A stretch of 34,898 bases of DNA from Candidatus Aminicenantota bacterium (lineage in GTDB: Bacteria; Acidobacteriota; Aminicenantia; Aminicenantales; Aminicenantaceae): NCBI GenBank assembly GCA_021162615.1, contig JAGGYH010000080.1, positions 1-34,898 on the forward strand. Reading direction: 5' to 3'. How positions within the stretch are numbered: position 1 is the first letter of the stretch; each line of letters begins with the position of its first letter. Of this stretch, positions 16,827 through 26,832 are shown one piece after another. Below the pieces are notes generated by a model, which ran no database searches, was not told the DNA's origin, and was given only the letters and a program-made list of their open reading frames with translations. The position numbers and the translations under genes were made by a program.

Positions 16827-17312
16827 ATGGAGATAAAAATGAGAATAAAAGGACTGGTCATAGATCCTATATCAAGAATGCCCATCGTTGTTCTTGAGGA
16901 CCCTAAAATGGAGAGGATGCTCCCTATATGGATAGGTGTTTTTGAGGCAAATGCCATATCCTTACAAATAGAAAAAATAGAAACCCCCCGCCCTATGACC
17001 CATGACCTTATAAAAAACATACTGTCTAATCTTGACGCAAAACTGGAAAAAATCGTAATAAACGATATAAGAGACAATACTTTCTATGCGACCATATACT
17101 GCAACCACAACAACAAATCAATAACCATTGACTCCCGCCCCTCGGATGCCATTGCTATTTCCCTCCGGACAAACACTCCTATTTATGTGAAGGACCAAGT
17201 CATTGAAAAAGCCCAGAGCTTGAAATTTGATGAAAAGCTGGAAGATTCCGAAAAACTTAAAAAATGGCTTGAAAATCTGAAACCCGAAGATTTCGGAAAA
17301 TATAAAATGTGA
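16827..17312 (+). CDS. Bifunctional nuclease family protein (DUF151/BFN)
   Basis: 161 residues. MRIKGLVIDPISRMPIVVLED, then LPIWIGVFEANAISLQIE, RPMTHDLIKNIL and SRPSDAIAISLRTNTPIYV are the full BFN domain in order. Plant and bacterial members have been reported to have DNase/RNase activity, but the physiological role in most bacteria is unclear. A C-terminal charged tail follows (about residues 125-161). GGAGGGAG precedes the ATG. Its stop lies 19 nt from the stop of the convergent lptFG. Confidence 0.9.
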   Translation: MEIKMRIKGLVIDPISRMPIVVLEDPKMERMLPIWIGVFEANAISLQIEKIETPRPMTHDLIKNILSNLDAKLEKIVINDIRDNTFYATIYCNHNNKSITIDSRPSDAIAISLRTNTPIYVKDQVIEKAQSLKFDEKLEDSEKLKKWLENLKPEDFGKYKM

Positions 17313-17331
17313 TTAACCCAGGATAATCAGG

Positions 17332-19692
17332 TCAGGTTCTCAAATTAAAAATCAGATAAATCCCGATCAAACCAAAAATGAGATTGGGCCCCCAGGCACC
17401 AAGAAACGGACTCAAATAACCGGCATAACCAAGACTTTTAAAGATTCCTATCGCACCCCAATATACAATGGCAATGACTAAACTCAGGCCTATCCCCACC
17501 AATGTTCCCCTTTTTCCCATGGTGAACGCAAAAGGGATCCCAAGCAAAACCACGACCAAACATGCCAGAGGAAAAGATATCTTATAATGCAGATCTACTC
17601 TGAATCTGACTGTCTCGAAATGGTTTTCCTTTAACTCTTCTATATATTCCCTAAGCTCTCTGAAATGCATCTGATCTGCCTTTTTAACGCCCTTAACAAA
17701 ATGGCTTTTATCTTCATCCAGGGTAAGCCCCAGGCTATCCTTCATGTCAAAAGAAGCAGGCCTGTTCTTCTCGAACCGTCTCTCCCATACATCGTGTAAA
17801 ATGAGATCGTTCCCGCTTAACTCCGCCTCCTCAGCATAGATTCTCCTCTTCAATACCCATGATGTCCTATCAATGTCCAATATGGTCATGTTTCTGAAAA
17901 GAGCCTTGTCCTGATCAAAATATCTGTAATAATACATCCTATCTCCCTTTTTCCCTGCGACCCAGCGTCTGTCCAGCCGATTATAATTAGGGGGGGGTAT
18001 ATCATTGATCTTATTCCATGTCGCTTCCGCCTTCTTGCTTGAGAGAGGAAGGATATTTTCCTGTATATAAAACGAAAAAAAACTGATTATTATGGATAAC
18101 ACCAATACAGGGACTATGATCCGGTAGACACTCATGCCCGAAGTCTTCATGGCTGTTATCTCGTTAAATTTGGTCAATATACCGAGACACAAGAGAGCTG
18201 AAGAAAGAGCGGCCACAGGAAGCATATAATGGATGAATTCAGGTATTTTAAACCATATGAACTCATAAAAAAGACCCAGGGACTTCCCATGTTCATAGAC
18301 ATTATCTATGCTCTCAAAGAAAGTAATAATAATAAAAACACAGAGCAGACTCATGAATACAAGTAAAAAAACGGATGCATATTTCCTGATGATATATCGA
18401 TCGATAATGTTAGGAAAACGGATATATATCCGCGGCACAAGAGAAGATGCCCTCTTTTTCTTCCTTCTTACTTCTGTCCGTCTTTTCTTTGAAAAAATTG
18501 TGTAAACAGAGCTAAAAAACCTACTTTCCCTTCGTGAATAGGTAAAGGCGTAAACACTCAAAACAGTCAATAAAATATTAGGCCCCCACATGCCTAATCC
18601 CGGACTCAGGCTGCCGTTAACGGCCATATTTTCTCCGGCGGTAATCAAAATATAATAGACCCCGATGATAACAATACTTAGGGTAAATCCGCTTGTTCGC
18701 CCCCCCTTTTTTGTGGTAACTCCCAAAGAAATACCCAGAAACCCAAAAACAATACACGCAAAAGGAAGCGCAAACTTTTTGTGCGCCTCTACCAGATACT
18801 TTGTCAGGCTCCTTTGTTTCTGTCTAAATATGATAGAATTTTCATCCTGACCGGCCAGCTGCTTTAAATCACTTTTTACTTTTTTTATATCATTAAACAG
18901 TTCTTTTATATCTTTCTCTCTTGCCCTTTTTTCTGCGGAAATTTCTGCAAAAATACTTTTTACATCAAGTTCCTCCTCCAGCCTCTTAAAAGAGGTCATG
19001 CTGTAGTTTTCCGGGGTGGAAACATTATAAGAATGAATTATTCCATTTTGCAGCTCAAGAGTCGCTCTCTTTCTTTCAGGAAATACATTCAACCTTCCCT
19101 TTTCAGCAAATATGATCCTGGGCTCCTTTTGGGGGCGGGAAAAATGGACAAAGATATTCTCCCATAAACCCCCTTCCACAATATCTTGGACATAAAGGGT
19201 CGTTTGAGGGATCCTATCATAAAACTCTCTTGGATTTATCGTAAACTGGGCTTCAGCTCTTATAGACTTGGAAAGAGTCTTTATCCATTTATAATTGGCC
19301 TGGGGTGCTAAATAAAGTATAAACAAAGAAGTGACAATCCAGCCGCAAAACGAGAATATCAAAACTGGTCTTAAAATCTGCCCCTGGCCTATTCCCAAAG
19401 TCCGGAAAGCGGTAATCTCTGCATCTGAAGAAAGGCGGCTCAAACCGGCAAGAACGCCCATTAATACTGACATGGGGATGGTAAAGGCCAATAGAGAGGG
19501 TATTAGGTAGAGAAGAAGAGACAGGACCGTATTAACAGGAATCCCTCTTGCTATAAACATCTCGGAAAGAAGCAAAATCTGATTCATCAGCAGCACAAAT
19601 GTGTATGCAGTGAGTCCAATAACAAAGGGAGGAGTTATTTCTCTCAGTATATATCTGTCAAACAGTTTCAGCACATGCTTTTTATACCACAA
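17332..19692 (-). CDS. lptFG: Fused LptF-LptG lipopolysaccharide export permease
   Basis: 786 residues, twice the usual 350-400 of LptF or LptG. Two YjgP/YjgQ units lie in tandem: unit 1 about residues 8-390, unit 2 about 425-786, joined by a basic linker (RRTEVRRKKKRAS). The units repeat the same landmarks: FDRYILREI against IDRYIIRKY at the start, EITAFRTLGIG against EITAMKTSGMS in the coupling helix, and LSPGLGMWGPN against LSPFLGAWGPN near the end. Each has six membrane segments around a periplasmic beta domain. It should serve as the whole membrane part of the LptB2FG LPS extractor. lptB and lptC are not in the window. Start is uncertain: TTG at 19692 or GTG at 19674. Confidence 0.92.
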   Translation of the reverse strand: MWYKKHVLKLFDRYILREITPPFVIGLTAYTFVLLMNQILLLSEMFIARGIPVNTVLSLLLYLIPSLLAFTIPMSVLMGVLAGLSRLSSDAEITAFRTLGIGQGQILRPVLIFSFCGWIVTSLFILYLAPQANYKWIKTLSKSIRAEAQFTINPREFYDRIPQTTLYVQDIVEGGLWENIFVHFSRPQKEPRIIFAEKGRLNVFPERKRATLELQNGIIHSYNVSTPENYSMTSFKRLEEELDVKSIFAEISAEKRAREKDIKELFNDIKKVKSDLKQLAGQDENSIIFRQKQRSLTKYLVEAHKKFALPFACIVFGFLGISLGVTTKKGGRTSGFTLSIVIIGVYYILITAGENMAVNGSLSPGLGMWGPNILLTVLSVYAFTYSRRESRFFSSVYTIFSKKRRTEVRRKKKRASSLVPRIYIRFPNIIDRYIIRKYASVFLLVFMSLLCVFIIITFFESIDNVYEHGKSLGLFYEFIWFKIPEFIHYMLPVAALSSALLCLGILTKFNEITAMKTSGMSVYRIIVPVLVLSIIISFFSFYIQENILPLSSKKAEATWNKINDIPPPNYNRLDRRWVAGKKGDRMYYYRYFDQDKALFRNMTILDIDRTSWVLKRRIYAEEAELSGNDLILHDVWERRFEKNRPASFDMKDSLGLTLDEDKSHFVKGVKKADQMHFRELREYIEELKENHFETVRFRVDLHYKISFPLACLVVVLLGIPFAFTMGKRGTLVGIGLSLVIAIVYWGAIGIFKSLGYAGYLSPFLGAWGPNLIFGLIGIYLIFNLRT

Positions 19693-19727
19693 TCCTGCTT
19701 ATGTAGCCAATAGGGAAGCCATTCGTT

Positions 19728-19764
19728 AAAAAAAAAGCCCCTCTCCGATAACGGAAAGGGGCTT
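19728..19764 (-). terminator. Intrinsic terminator of groESL
   Basis: On the minus strand the stem AAGCCCCTTTCCG pairs with its inverse (13 bp, one mismatch) around a 4-nt loop and is followed by a nine-T run. It lies about 25 nt past the groEL stop. Confidence 0.93.
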
Positions 19765-19788
19765 GATTAACGTACCGACTACGACCGA

Positions 19789-21429
<1,641 letters not shown>

Positions 21430-21714
21430 CTATTTGACTTTAGCCAAAATTTCTTCTTCACGAACAATGAGGTACTCCACATCATCAATATTAATCTCTG
21501 TTCCGCTGAATTTTCCTACCAGTACTTTATCCCCTTTTTTAACTTCAAGAGGAACAACTTTATCTCCTTCGAGCCGGCCTTTACCAACTTCTATAACTTC
21601 TGCTTCAAGTGGTTTTTCTTTGGCTGTATCCGGGATAATGATCCCGCCTTTTTTTGTCTCTTTTTCTTCAAGACGTTTTAAAAGAACTCTGTCGTATAAA
21701 GGACTAACCTTCAT
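21430..21714 (-). CDS. groS: Co-chaperonin GroES (10 kDa)
   Basis: 94 residues. Lid of the GroEL cage. [33 protein letters not shown] includes the mobile loop with [21 protein letters not shown] and the ending EILAKVK are typical. AGGAGG lies just before the ATG. Transcription starts from the promoter at 21761-21789 between two CIRCE-like operators. Confidence 0.98.
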   Translation of the reverse strand: MKVSPLYDRVLLKRLEEKETKKGGIIIPDTAKEKPLEAEVIEVGKGRLEGDKVVPLEVKKGDKVLVGKFSGTEINIDDVEYLIVREEEILAKVK

Positions 21715-21735
21715 TTGGACCTCCTTTTTTGGTTT

Positions 21736-21762
21736 TTAGCAATCTTTTATTGCGACTGCTAA
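21736..21762 (-). promoter_or_regulatory. CIRCE-like operator 1
   Basis: TTAGCAATC-N9-GACTGCTAA. Same 9-9-9 architecture as the HrcA operator CIRCE (TTAGCACTC-N9-GAGTGCTAA), with changes in the inner bases. It overlaps the -10 and the expected start of transcription. Confidence 0.88.
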
Positions 21763-21789
21763 TATAGCTAAAAAGCATTGATTTGTCAA
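21761..21789 (-). promoter_or_regulatory. σ70 promoter of groESL
   Basis: TTGACA (21784-21789), exactly 17 nt, TATATT (21761-21766) on the minus strand. It is flanked by the two CIRCE-like operators, so it would be repressed by HrcA and released on heat stress. No σ32-type promoter is evident. Confidence 0.88.
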
Positions 21790-21806
21790 TAGAAAAAGGG
21801 ATTTTT

Positions 21807-21833
21807 TTAGCAATCTTTGAGGCAGATTGCTAA
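21807..21833 (-). promoter_or_regulatory. CIRCE-like operator 2
   Basis: TTAGCAATC-N9-GATTGCTAA, a perfect inverted repeat of 9 + 9. It lies 17 nt upstream of the -35 and 19 nt after the stop of the Fis-type gene. Confidence 0.88.
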
Positions 21834-21852
21834 TTTTATAAATAATTCAGGT

Positions 21853-22080
21853 TTATTCTATTTTCAAAGCTTTGCACAGATTATACAGAGTATTCCTGTG
21901 GATTCCAAGGGCTTCGGCTGTTTTTGTCTTATTGCCATTGTATCTTTTCTTTGCTGTTTCTATATAAATTTTCTCAAACTCTTTCAATGCTTCCTTTATA
22001 GGAATCTCATTATCAACCAGCTCCTCGATCAGTATTTCTATCTTATAATGAAGAGAAAGATTCTTAAACTCTTTTTGCAT
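21853..22080 (-). CDS. Small Fis-type helix-turn-helix DNA-binding protein
   Basis: 75 residues. The C-terminal half, KKRYNGNKTKTAEALGIHRNTLYNLCKAL, is an HTH_8/Fis-like helix-turn-helix as found at the end of Fis and of NtrC-type activators; the N-terminal half is predicted helical and could mediate dimerisation. No receiver or AAA+ domain is attached. It overlaps the end of the CvpA gene by 17 nt, so the two are translationally linked. Targets are unknown. Confidence 0.75.
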   Translation of the reverse strand: MQKEFKNLSLHYKIEILIEELVDNEIPIKEALKEFEKIYIETAKKRYNGNKTKTAEALGIHRNTLYNLCKALKIE

Positions 22081-22606
22081 CTTCCTCTCCTTTGTTTTTA
22101 TTTACGATCTCGTTGTAAGCTTTATTAAATTTTTCTTTAAGTTCCAAAGGAACAAGGTCAATGGCCGCCTGAGTGACTTTAAGGCAGTAGGGTGCCAACT
22201 CTGACCCCTTTAAAGCATTGGTTTGGACAGGAAAAACCATCAGCGCAAAAATGATAATACCGCAGATCAAAACACCTTTTATAAATCCTAATCCTCCGCC
22301 CAGCAAATGGTTTAGGAATTTTAAAGAGCCCTTCATTGCTTTAGAAAACAGCCGTCCCAGCATCCATCCCAGAATAAGAGTCGCAATGAATATGAGCATA
22401 AATCCCAGAAAATGAGCTATGACTTCGTTGGAGAAGAGAGGTTTTAGTATCTGCGATACATATGGATAATAAGCCATCGCAAAGATGACTCCCACTACTA
22501 CAGCCAAAATCCCTATTAATTGTCTCACCAGACCCTTAATCAAACCCAGGATGACCGTAACAATAAGGATTAGAAGAAGTATCACATCCATCCAATTAAA
22601 AGCCAT
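22064..22606 (-). CDS. CvpA family inner-membrane protein
   Basis: 180 residues, matching CvpA/colicin V production proteins. Opening NWMDVILLLILIVTVILGLIKGLVRQLIG then three more membrane helices; GWMLGRLFSKAMKGSLKFLNHLLGG is the family loop. CvpA proteins affect envelope function and stress tolerance but have no agreed biochemical role. The C-terminal charged tail overlaps the Fis-type gene. Lies downstream of purC, an association also seen for E. coli cvpA-purF. Confidence 0.85.
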   Translation of the reverse strand: MAFNWMDVILLLILIVTVILGLIKGLVRQLIGILAVVVGVIFAMAYYPYVSQILKPLFSNEVIAHFLGFMLIFIATLILGWMLGRLFSKAMKGSLKFLNHLLGGGLGFIKGVLICGIIIFALMVFPVQTNALKGSELAPYCLKVTQAAIDLVPLELKEKFNKAYNEIVNKNKGEEDAKRV

Positions 22607-22667
22607 AAATTCCTCCTGTCCCTCAATCCCTCATTTATCCAATGCCTCCCAAACGAGATATGAGGTT

Positions 22668-23558
22668 TTATAATTTGTCTTTTCCGGTTAGCTTAAAAAA
22701 GATTTCCCTATACCTTTCAGCTGTCTGCTTAACAATAGAATCCGGCAGTTTAGGCGGGGGGGAATTTTTATCCCAGTCTGTGCTCTCAAGATAGTCTCTG
22801 ACAAACTGCTTATCAAGGCTGGGCTGAGGCCCTCCGGGGGAATAACTTTCCACAGGCCAAAATCGTGACGAATCCGGGGTAAAGATCTCATCTATCAGCA
22901 CCAGCTCTCCCCCCTTTAAACCAAATTCAAACTTGGTATCAGCTATTAATATTCCCTTTGATAACGCATGGAGAGAGGCTTTTTGATAAAGGGCAATACT
23001 CACATCCTTAATTTTCTGTGCCTGCTCTGCCCCTATTTTCTTCTGCATCTGTTTAAATGAAATGTTTTCATCATGTCCCTTTTCCGCCTTTGTAGACGGA
23101 GTGAAAATAACATCGTCAAGTCTGTCTGATTCTTTAAGTCCCGACGGAAGCTTTATCCCGCTTATTTTCCCATCCTTCTGGTAATCCTTCCATGCTGAGC
23201 CAGAAATATAACCCCTCACAATGCATTCCATGGGTATCACTTCAGTTTTTTCAACCAGCATAGACCGCTTATCCAAAATGTATCTGTGTTTTCTCAAAAA
23301 CTTGGGAAATTCATCAAAATCACCTGAAATCATATGATTCGGGCAGACCAAGGAGGTAAATTCAAACCAAAATTTTGATAACTGGGTCAGTACTTTGCCT
23401 TTATCAGGGATAACGGAAGGAAGCACATAATCGAAAGCGGATATCCGGTCTGATGCCACAAAAAGCAGCTTATCCTCCATCTCATAGATATCCCTGACCT
23501 TCCCTTTTTTAAAGAGTTTTAAATCAGGTATGTCTATATCAGAATATTGTTTGCTCAT
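22668..23558 (-). CDS. purC: Phosphoribosylaminoimidazole-succinocarboxamide synthase
   Basis: 296 residues, the longer SAICAR synthase type. Joins CAIR with aspartate using ATP in purine synthesis. KLFKKGKVRDIYE, VASDRISAFDYVLPS, PMECIVRGYISGSAWKDYQ, ADTKFEFGL and the closing IDEIFTPDSSRFWP are all diagnostic. No other pur genes are in the window. Start ATG with only a weak Shine-Dalgarno. Confidence 0.97.
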   Translation of the reverse strand: MSKQYSDIDIPDLKLFKKGKVRDIYEMEDKLLFVASDRISAFDYVLPSVIPDKGKVLTQLSKFWFEFTSLVCPNHMISGDFDEFPKFLRKHRYILDKRSMLVEKTEVIPMECIVRGYISGSAWKDYQKDGKISGIKLPSGLKESDRLDDVIFTPSTKAEKGHDENISFKQMQKKIGAEQAQKIKDVSIALYQKASLHALSKGILIADTKFEFGLKGGELVLIDEIFTPDSSRFWPVESYSPGGPQPSLDKQFVRDYLESTDWDKNSPPPKLPDSIVKQTAERYREIFFKLTGKDKL

Positions 23559-23590
23559 TTTAACCTCATGACGTCCTTTATTTAAAGCGA

Positions 23591-24307
23591 TCAGAATGAC
23601 AGGCCAATAAAGCTCAGCATCCTGGCATTATTCTTTCCATCTCGTCTATAAGAAAGAAACATTTCATCGCTGCAAGTACACTTACCGACATTCAGTATCT
23701 TATTTTTCCCTAAACCAATTTCTTGCAATTGTAACTGGTTCGTCTTCCTTAAATCAAGAAAATATTTTTTCCTCCGATCAGTATGCTTCTTGAAGACACA
23801 CAGAGGAATATTCATTTCTTTGAAAAAATGATACACATCTTCCCCTACTTCATAACATTTACTGCAAATACATGGCCCCATGGCTGCTATTAGCGAAGAA
23901 GGCTGGCAGGAGTATTTTTCTTTCATCACTATTAAAGCCTTTTGTAAAATTCTCAATCCCGATCCTCTCCATCCACAGTGGACAGCCCCTATTACCTTAC
24001 TATCTGTGTCCGCAAGCAAAACAGGAAGACAGTCAGCTGTCTTAATGACAAGAAGAGTATCAGGCATGTCTGTGATCATGCCATCCCCTTTGAGTTCCTC
24101 ATGTGCTTTCCCGTCTATACAATGTATGATATTCGAGTGTTTTTGATCAAGATAAAACTTATTGAATTTTTTATAAACAGGGCTTGTGTTCAAAAATTCT
24201 TTTTTGAGATATCTTGTACCGAAGCCATGAACAATAAACGGCCTTTTCTTTAGCTGTGGGACCTGGATTATTTTTTCTGGTCCGTTTAAACACATCATCC
24301 TTTCCAT
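23591..24307 (-). CDS. pgeF: Peptidoglycan editing factor PgeF (DUF152/YfiH, multicopper-like fold)
   Basis: 238 residues. TADCLPVLLAD (near 90), VIGAVHCGWRG (near 107) and AAMGPCICSKCYEVG (near 142) are the family's metal-binding and active-site motifs; the closing CTCSDEMFLSYRRDG is also typical. PgeF removes aberrant amino acids from cell-wall precursors; related proteins act on purine nucleosides. Of MERMMC the true start may be Met4 or Met5, since AAGG lies between them and the first ATG. It follows the gene at 24393-24854 in the same direction. Confidence 0.93.
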   Translation of the reverse strand: MERMMCLNGPEKIIQVPQLKKRPFIVHGFGTRYLKKEFLNTSPVYKKFNKFYLDQKHSNIIHCIDGKAHEELKGDGMITDMPDTLLVIKTADCLPVLLADTDSKVIGAVHCGWRGSGLRILQKALIVMKEKYSCQPSSLIAAMGPCICSKCYEVGEDVYHFFKEMNIPLCVFKKHTDRRKKYFLDLRKTNQLQLQEIGLGKNKILNVGKCTCSDEMFLSYRRDGKNNARMLSFIGLSF

Positions 24308-24392
24308 TCAAGCCGATTCCTTCAAAATACAGCTGCGGCCGGCGCTCCTCTCAGCATCGCCTTGCTTCTGCTTTGCTTAAAACAACAGAGGC

Positions 24393-24854
24393 TTATTCCA
24401 GAACAGCTTCAGACTCATAGACGAAATTCTTGTATTTCTCAAGAACATCTTGAATGATATCCTCTTTCTCCAAATCTAGAATATGGTCCGGACTTATCTC
24501 TTTTTTGAAATCTATTTCCTTTTCCTCTGCTTCGCTGTTTTTTGTTTTCCTTCCTTTTAACTTCAGCTTTAATTTGAGATTCAGAGATCCTTTGGGAAGA
24601 TATATGATATATTTGAAATGGCTTATTCTTGACTTGCCAAAATTTATCTGAAAGGCAATAGATTTACCTGTAATCTTTATGATCTTCGATTTTATGCCGT
24701 ACTGAATAAGCTCATCCTCTAAAGTCTCAAATGCCGTCTCTACAACAAATTCACAAAATTGGATAAAATCTTTTAAAGCTTCCTGTTTGCTTTCTTTCAG
24801 GATTTGCAACTCTTCAAAAAAATTTGCTAATTCGGCTTTCCAATCTCCTGCCAT
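24393..24854 (-). CDS. Small acidic protein of unknown function
   Basis: 153 residues from the ATG chosen here; a TTG 15 nt upstream is in frame but the GAGG Shine-Dalgarno fits the ATG. Not recognised. The first half looks helical (WKAELANFFEELQILKESKQ), then a beta segment (KIIKITGKSIAFQINFG, ISHFKYIIYLPKGSLNLKLK) and a charged acidic tail. No signal peptide or membrane segment, so cytoplasmic. Co-directional with pgeF, 85 nt upstream of it. Confidence 0.55.
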   Translation of the reverse strand: MAGDWKAELANFFEELQILKESKQEALKDFIQFCEFVVETAFETLEDELIQYGIKSKIIKITGKSIAFQINFGKSRISHFKYIIYLPKGSLNLKLKLKLKGRKTKNSEAEEKEIDFKKEISPDHILDLEKEDIIQDVLEKYKNFVYESEAVLE

Positions 24855-24916
24855 GACTCCCCTCAACAATCAGACCCATCCTGAATTTTCCGGGTTTTTT
24901 GGTTACTTTAACATAA

Positions 24917-25169
24917 CCTGACCTATTCATAAAAAAATGGCGATGTTCCTTTTTTTGTTTTGCTTTAAAGGATATACATGTTTTCTACCAAAAAGACAAC
25001 TGAAATATCTTTGCCTGTTTTTACTTTCATTTTAATCGCCGTTTTTTTACCTTTCAGGCAAGCCGATCTCACTGCATCTGCTTCGTTACAGGGTACTCGC
25101 GGTGAAGGACCACAGCTTCGCACCCTGTGCCTCGCATCTGCAGCAACCTCGACTTGTGAATAATCCAGG
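24917..25169. repeat. Inverted-repeat element copy R5, long form (253 bp)
   Basis: Left terminus CCTGACCTATTCAT, right terminus the inverse of CCTGGATTATTCACAA, so the ends are imperfect inverted repeats of one consensus. The left 124 nt equal copy R4 (five differences). The right arm (about 25048-25169) is GC-richer and folds on itself (CAGGGT ... ACCCTG around 25092-25130). Copy R1 contains the inner part of this same right arm. It occupies most of the 348-nt spacer between the small acidic gene and glycerate kinase. Confidence 0.85.
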
Positions 25170-25202
25170 ATAATAAATTTCAGAATAATATACAAGACAA
25201 AA

Positions 25203-26534
25203 TTATTTCACAATCAGTATTCTGATATCCATCACATTGGTCCCGGTTGGGCCGGTCATGAGTAATCCTCCCGTTTTCTTAAAAAAATGATAGGAATCAT
25301 TATTGGCAAGAAAGCTGTCGGGTTCCATACAGAGCTCATTTGCTCTGTTTAAGGTGTCATTAGTTGCCCAGGCTCCCGCTGCATCCGTAGGGCCATCGAT
25401 TCCGTCGGTTCCCAAGCTTAAGATGATCCAATCCCCTTCTTTTATTCCAAGCCTGACGGCTTCCTTGAGAAAGGCAAGGACAAACTCCTGATTTCGGCCT
25501 CCTTTTCCACGGCCTCTCACTGTAACCGTGAATTCCCCCCCTGAAAGCAGACATACGGGCCTGGAAAGCCTGCGGGCCTGTTCTCTAAGTCCCAGCAATG
25601 AAACCACATAATCTTTCGCTCTCTCTCTTGCCTCACCCTGTTCAGACGAAGATAGGATCAAAACCTCAAACCCCATCAACGAAGCCTGCTCTGCCGCTGC
25701 TCTTAAGGCTGTTTTATTATCACCTATGATAATATTATGTACTCTCCTCAGGACCGGATCGCCCTTTTTTACGCTCTCATCCTCATGCCCCAGAACTCCT
25801 CTTTTTACTATTTTTCGTACAGATTCAGGAGAAGTCTCCCACAGGCCATACTTATTCAAGATATCCCGGGCTGTTTTATATGTCGAAGAATCCCAATAAG
25901 TGGGCCCGGAAGCAATGGTCTCCAGATCATTTCCCGTGACATCCGATATCAAGATGCTTATGACTGAAGCAGGAAAGGCGGCTTTTGCCAGCCGGCCTCC
26001 CTTTATAAGGGATATGTGCTTTCGTACCGCATTGAGCTCTCTTATATCTGCTCCCGCCAAAAGCAGGCTTTTTACAGTATTCCTTTTCTCTCCCAGACTC
26101 ACCTCATGCGGAGGGAGACATATATGCGAAGACCCTCCTCCTGAAATCAGGGCGATCAAAAGGTCATCCCTTTTCACTTTTTCGGCAATAGACAGGATTT
26201 CTTTTGCCGCCCGTATACTGTTTGAATCAGGAAAAGGATGGGAAGCTTTCATACAGACCAGAGGAGTCAGGCTCTTTTTTTTGCATTCCTGGCTTAAGAA
26301 AACACCCCCCTTGACTCTTCCTCCAAAAATCTCAAGCACTGTTTCGGCCATCTGAGGAGCTGATTTTCCGAACGCAACCGTGTAAATGTCTCTGAACTTA
26401 GACAAATCAAACTTTTTTCCGGTGATAAAAAGCTGTTTCTTTTTAACAGAAACAGTTTCCCTCACCAGCTTTTCAGGAGATACCGCGCTCAAGGCAGCCG
26501 AGTATATCTTCTTGGCACATTCGAATAAATCCAA
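25203..26534 (-). CDS. Glycerate kinase (DUF4147/MOFRL type)
   Basis: 443 residues, the length of the GckA/TtuD family, which phosphorylates D-glycerate, usually to 2-phosphoglycerate. The N-terminal DUF4147 domain has ALISGGGSSHICLPP and GADIRELNAVRKHISLIKGG; the MOFRL domain has LLSGGEFTVTVRGRGKGGRNQEFVLAF and SLGTDGIDGPTDAAGAW. Start is TTG, supported by AAAGGAAG about 6 nt upstream. The product feeds glycolysis near ppdK's substrate PEP, though the genes are far apart. Confidence 0.92.
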   Translation of the reverse strand: MDLFECAKKIYSAALSAVSPEKLVRETVSVKKKQLFITGKKFDLSKFRDIYTVAFGKSAPQMAETVLEIFGGRVKGGVFLSQECKKKSLTPLVCMKASHPFPDSNSIRAAKEILSIAEKVKRDDLLIALISGGGSSHICLPPHEVSLGEKRNTVKSLLLAGADIRELNAVRKHISLIKGGRLAKAAFPASVISILISDVTGNDLETIASGPTYWDSSTYKTARDILNKYGLWETSPESVRKIVKRGVLGHEDESVKKGDPVLRRVHNIIIGDNKTALRAAAEQASLMGFEVLILSSSEQGEARERAKDYVVSLLGLREQARRLSRPVCLLSGGEFTVTVRGRGKGGRNQEFVLAFLKEAVRLGIKEGDWIILSLGTDGIDGPTDAAGAWATNDTLNRANELCMEPDSFLANNDSYHFFKKTGGLLMTGPTGTNVMDIRILIVK

Positions 26535-26603
26535 AACAATCTTCCTTTACCAGATATTCTAATTTTTATTATTATCCCGGATGATGAACGAGTCAAGTTG
26601 GTA

Positions 26604-26832
26604 TTGGGGACGCTCCATTAGGTACCACCCTATATTACAGAATCTGTTGAATATTAAAAAATATTCCAGATTTTCTCCCCCTGATTTAATACACCACCAC
26701 AATCCTGCAGACGGAAGTCCCTATATAGAATGGGTTCTGATGAGGCAGGATAAGGGAAGACTGCATTCTAGTAGTAAGCCACGTACATAAATGCTGGATT
26801 TTATAGGGTGGTACCTAATGGGACGTCCCCAT
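26604..26832. repeat. REP-like paired inverted-repeat element
   Basis: About 229 bp. Both ends carry TGGGGACG-(2 variable)-CCATTAGGTACC followed by ACCCTATA, in inverted orientation (26605-26633 and 26803-26832). The right end includes the perfect palindrome GGGACGTCCC. This style resembles REP sequences mobilised by RAYT/TnpA-REP transposases. Inside is another hairpin, GAATATT-AAAA-AATATTC (26649-26666). No transposase is in the window. The right end overlaps the 3' end of phoU. Confidence 0.88.

Noticed and set aside
17312-17340. Possible remnant of the repeat family between the BFN gene and lptFG
   Set aside because: It contains AACCTGACCT and CCAGGATAAT, both seen at element ends, and the lptFG stop lies in the first, but only about 10 nt match each and the rest of the element is missing. 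Chance cannot be excluded.
24965-25195. 76-residue minus-strand reading frame across R5
   Set aside because: It lies almost wholly in the repeat, begins outside the element by chance and has no ribosome-binding site or family resemblance.
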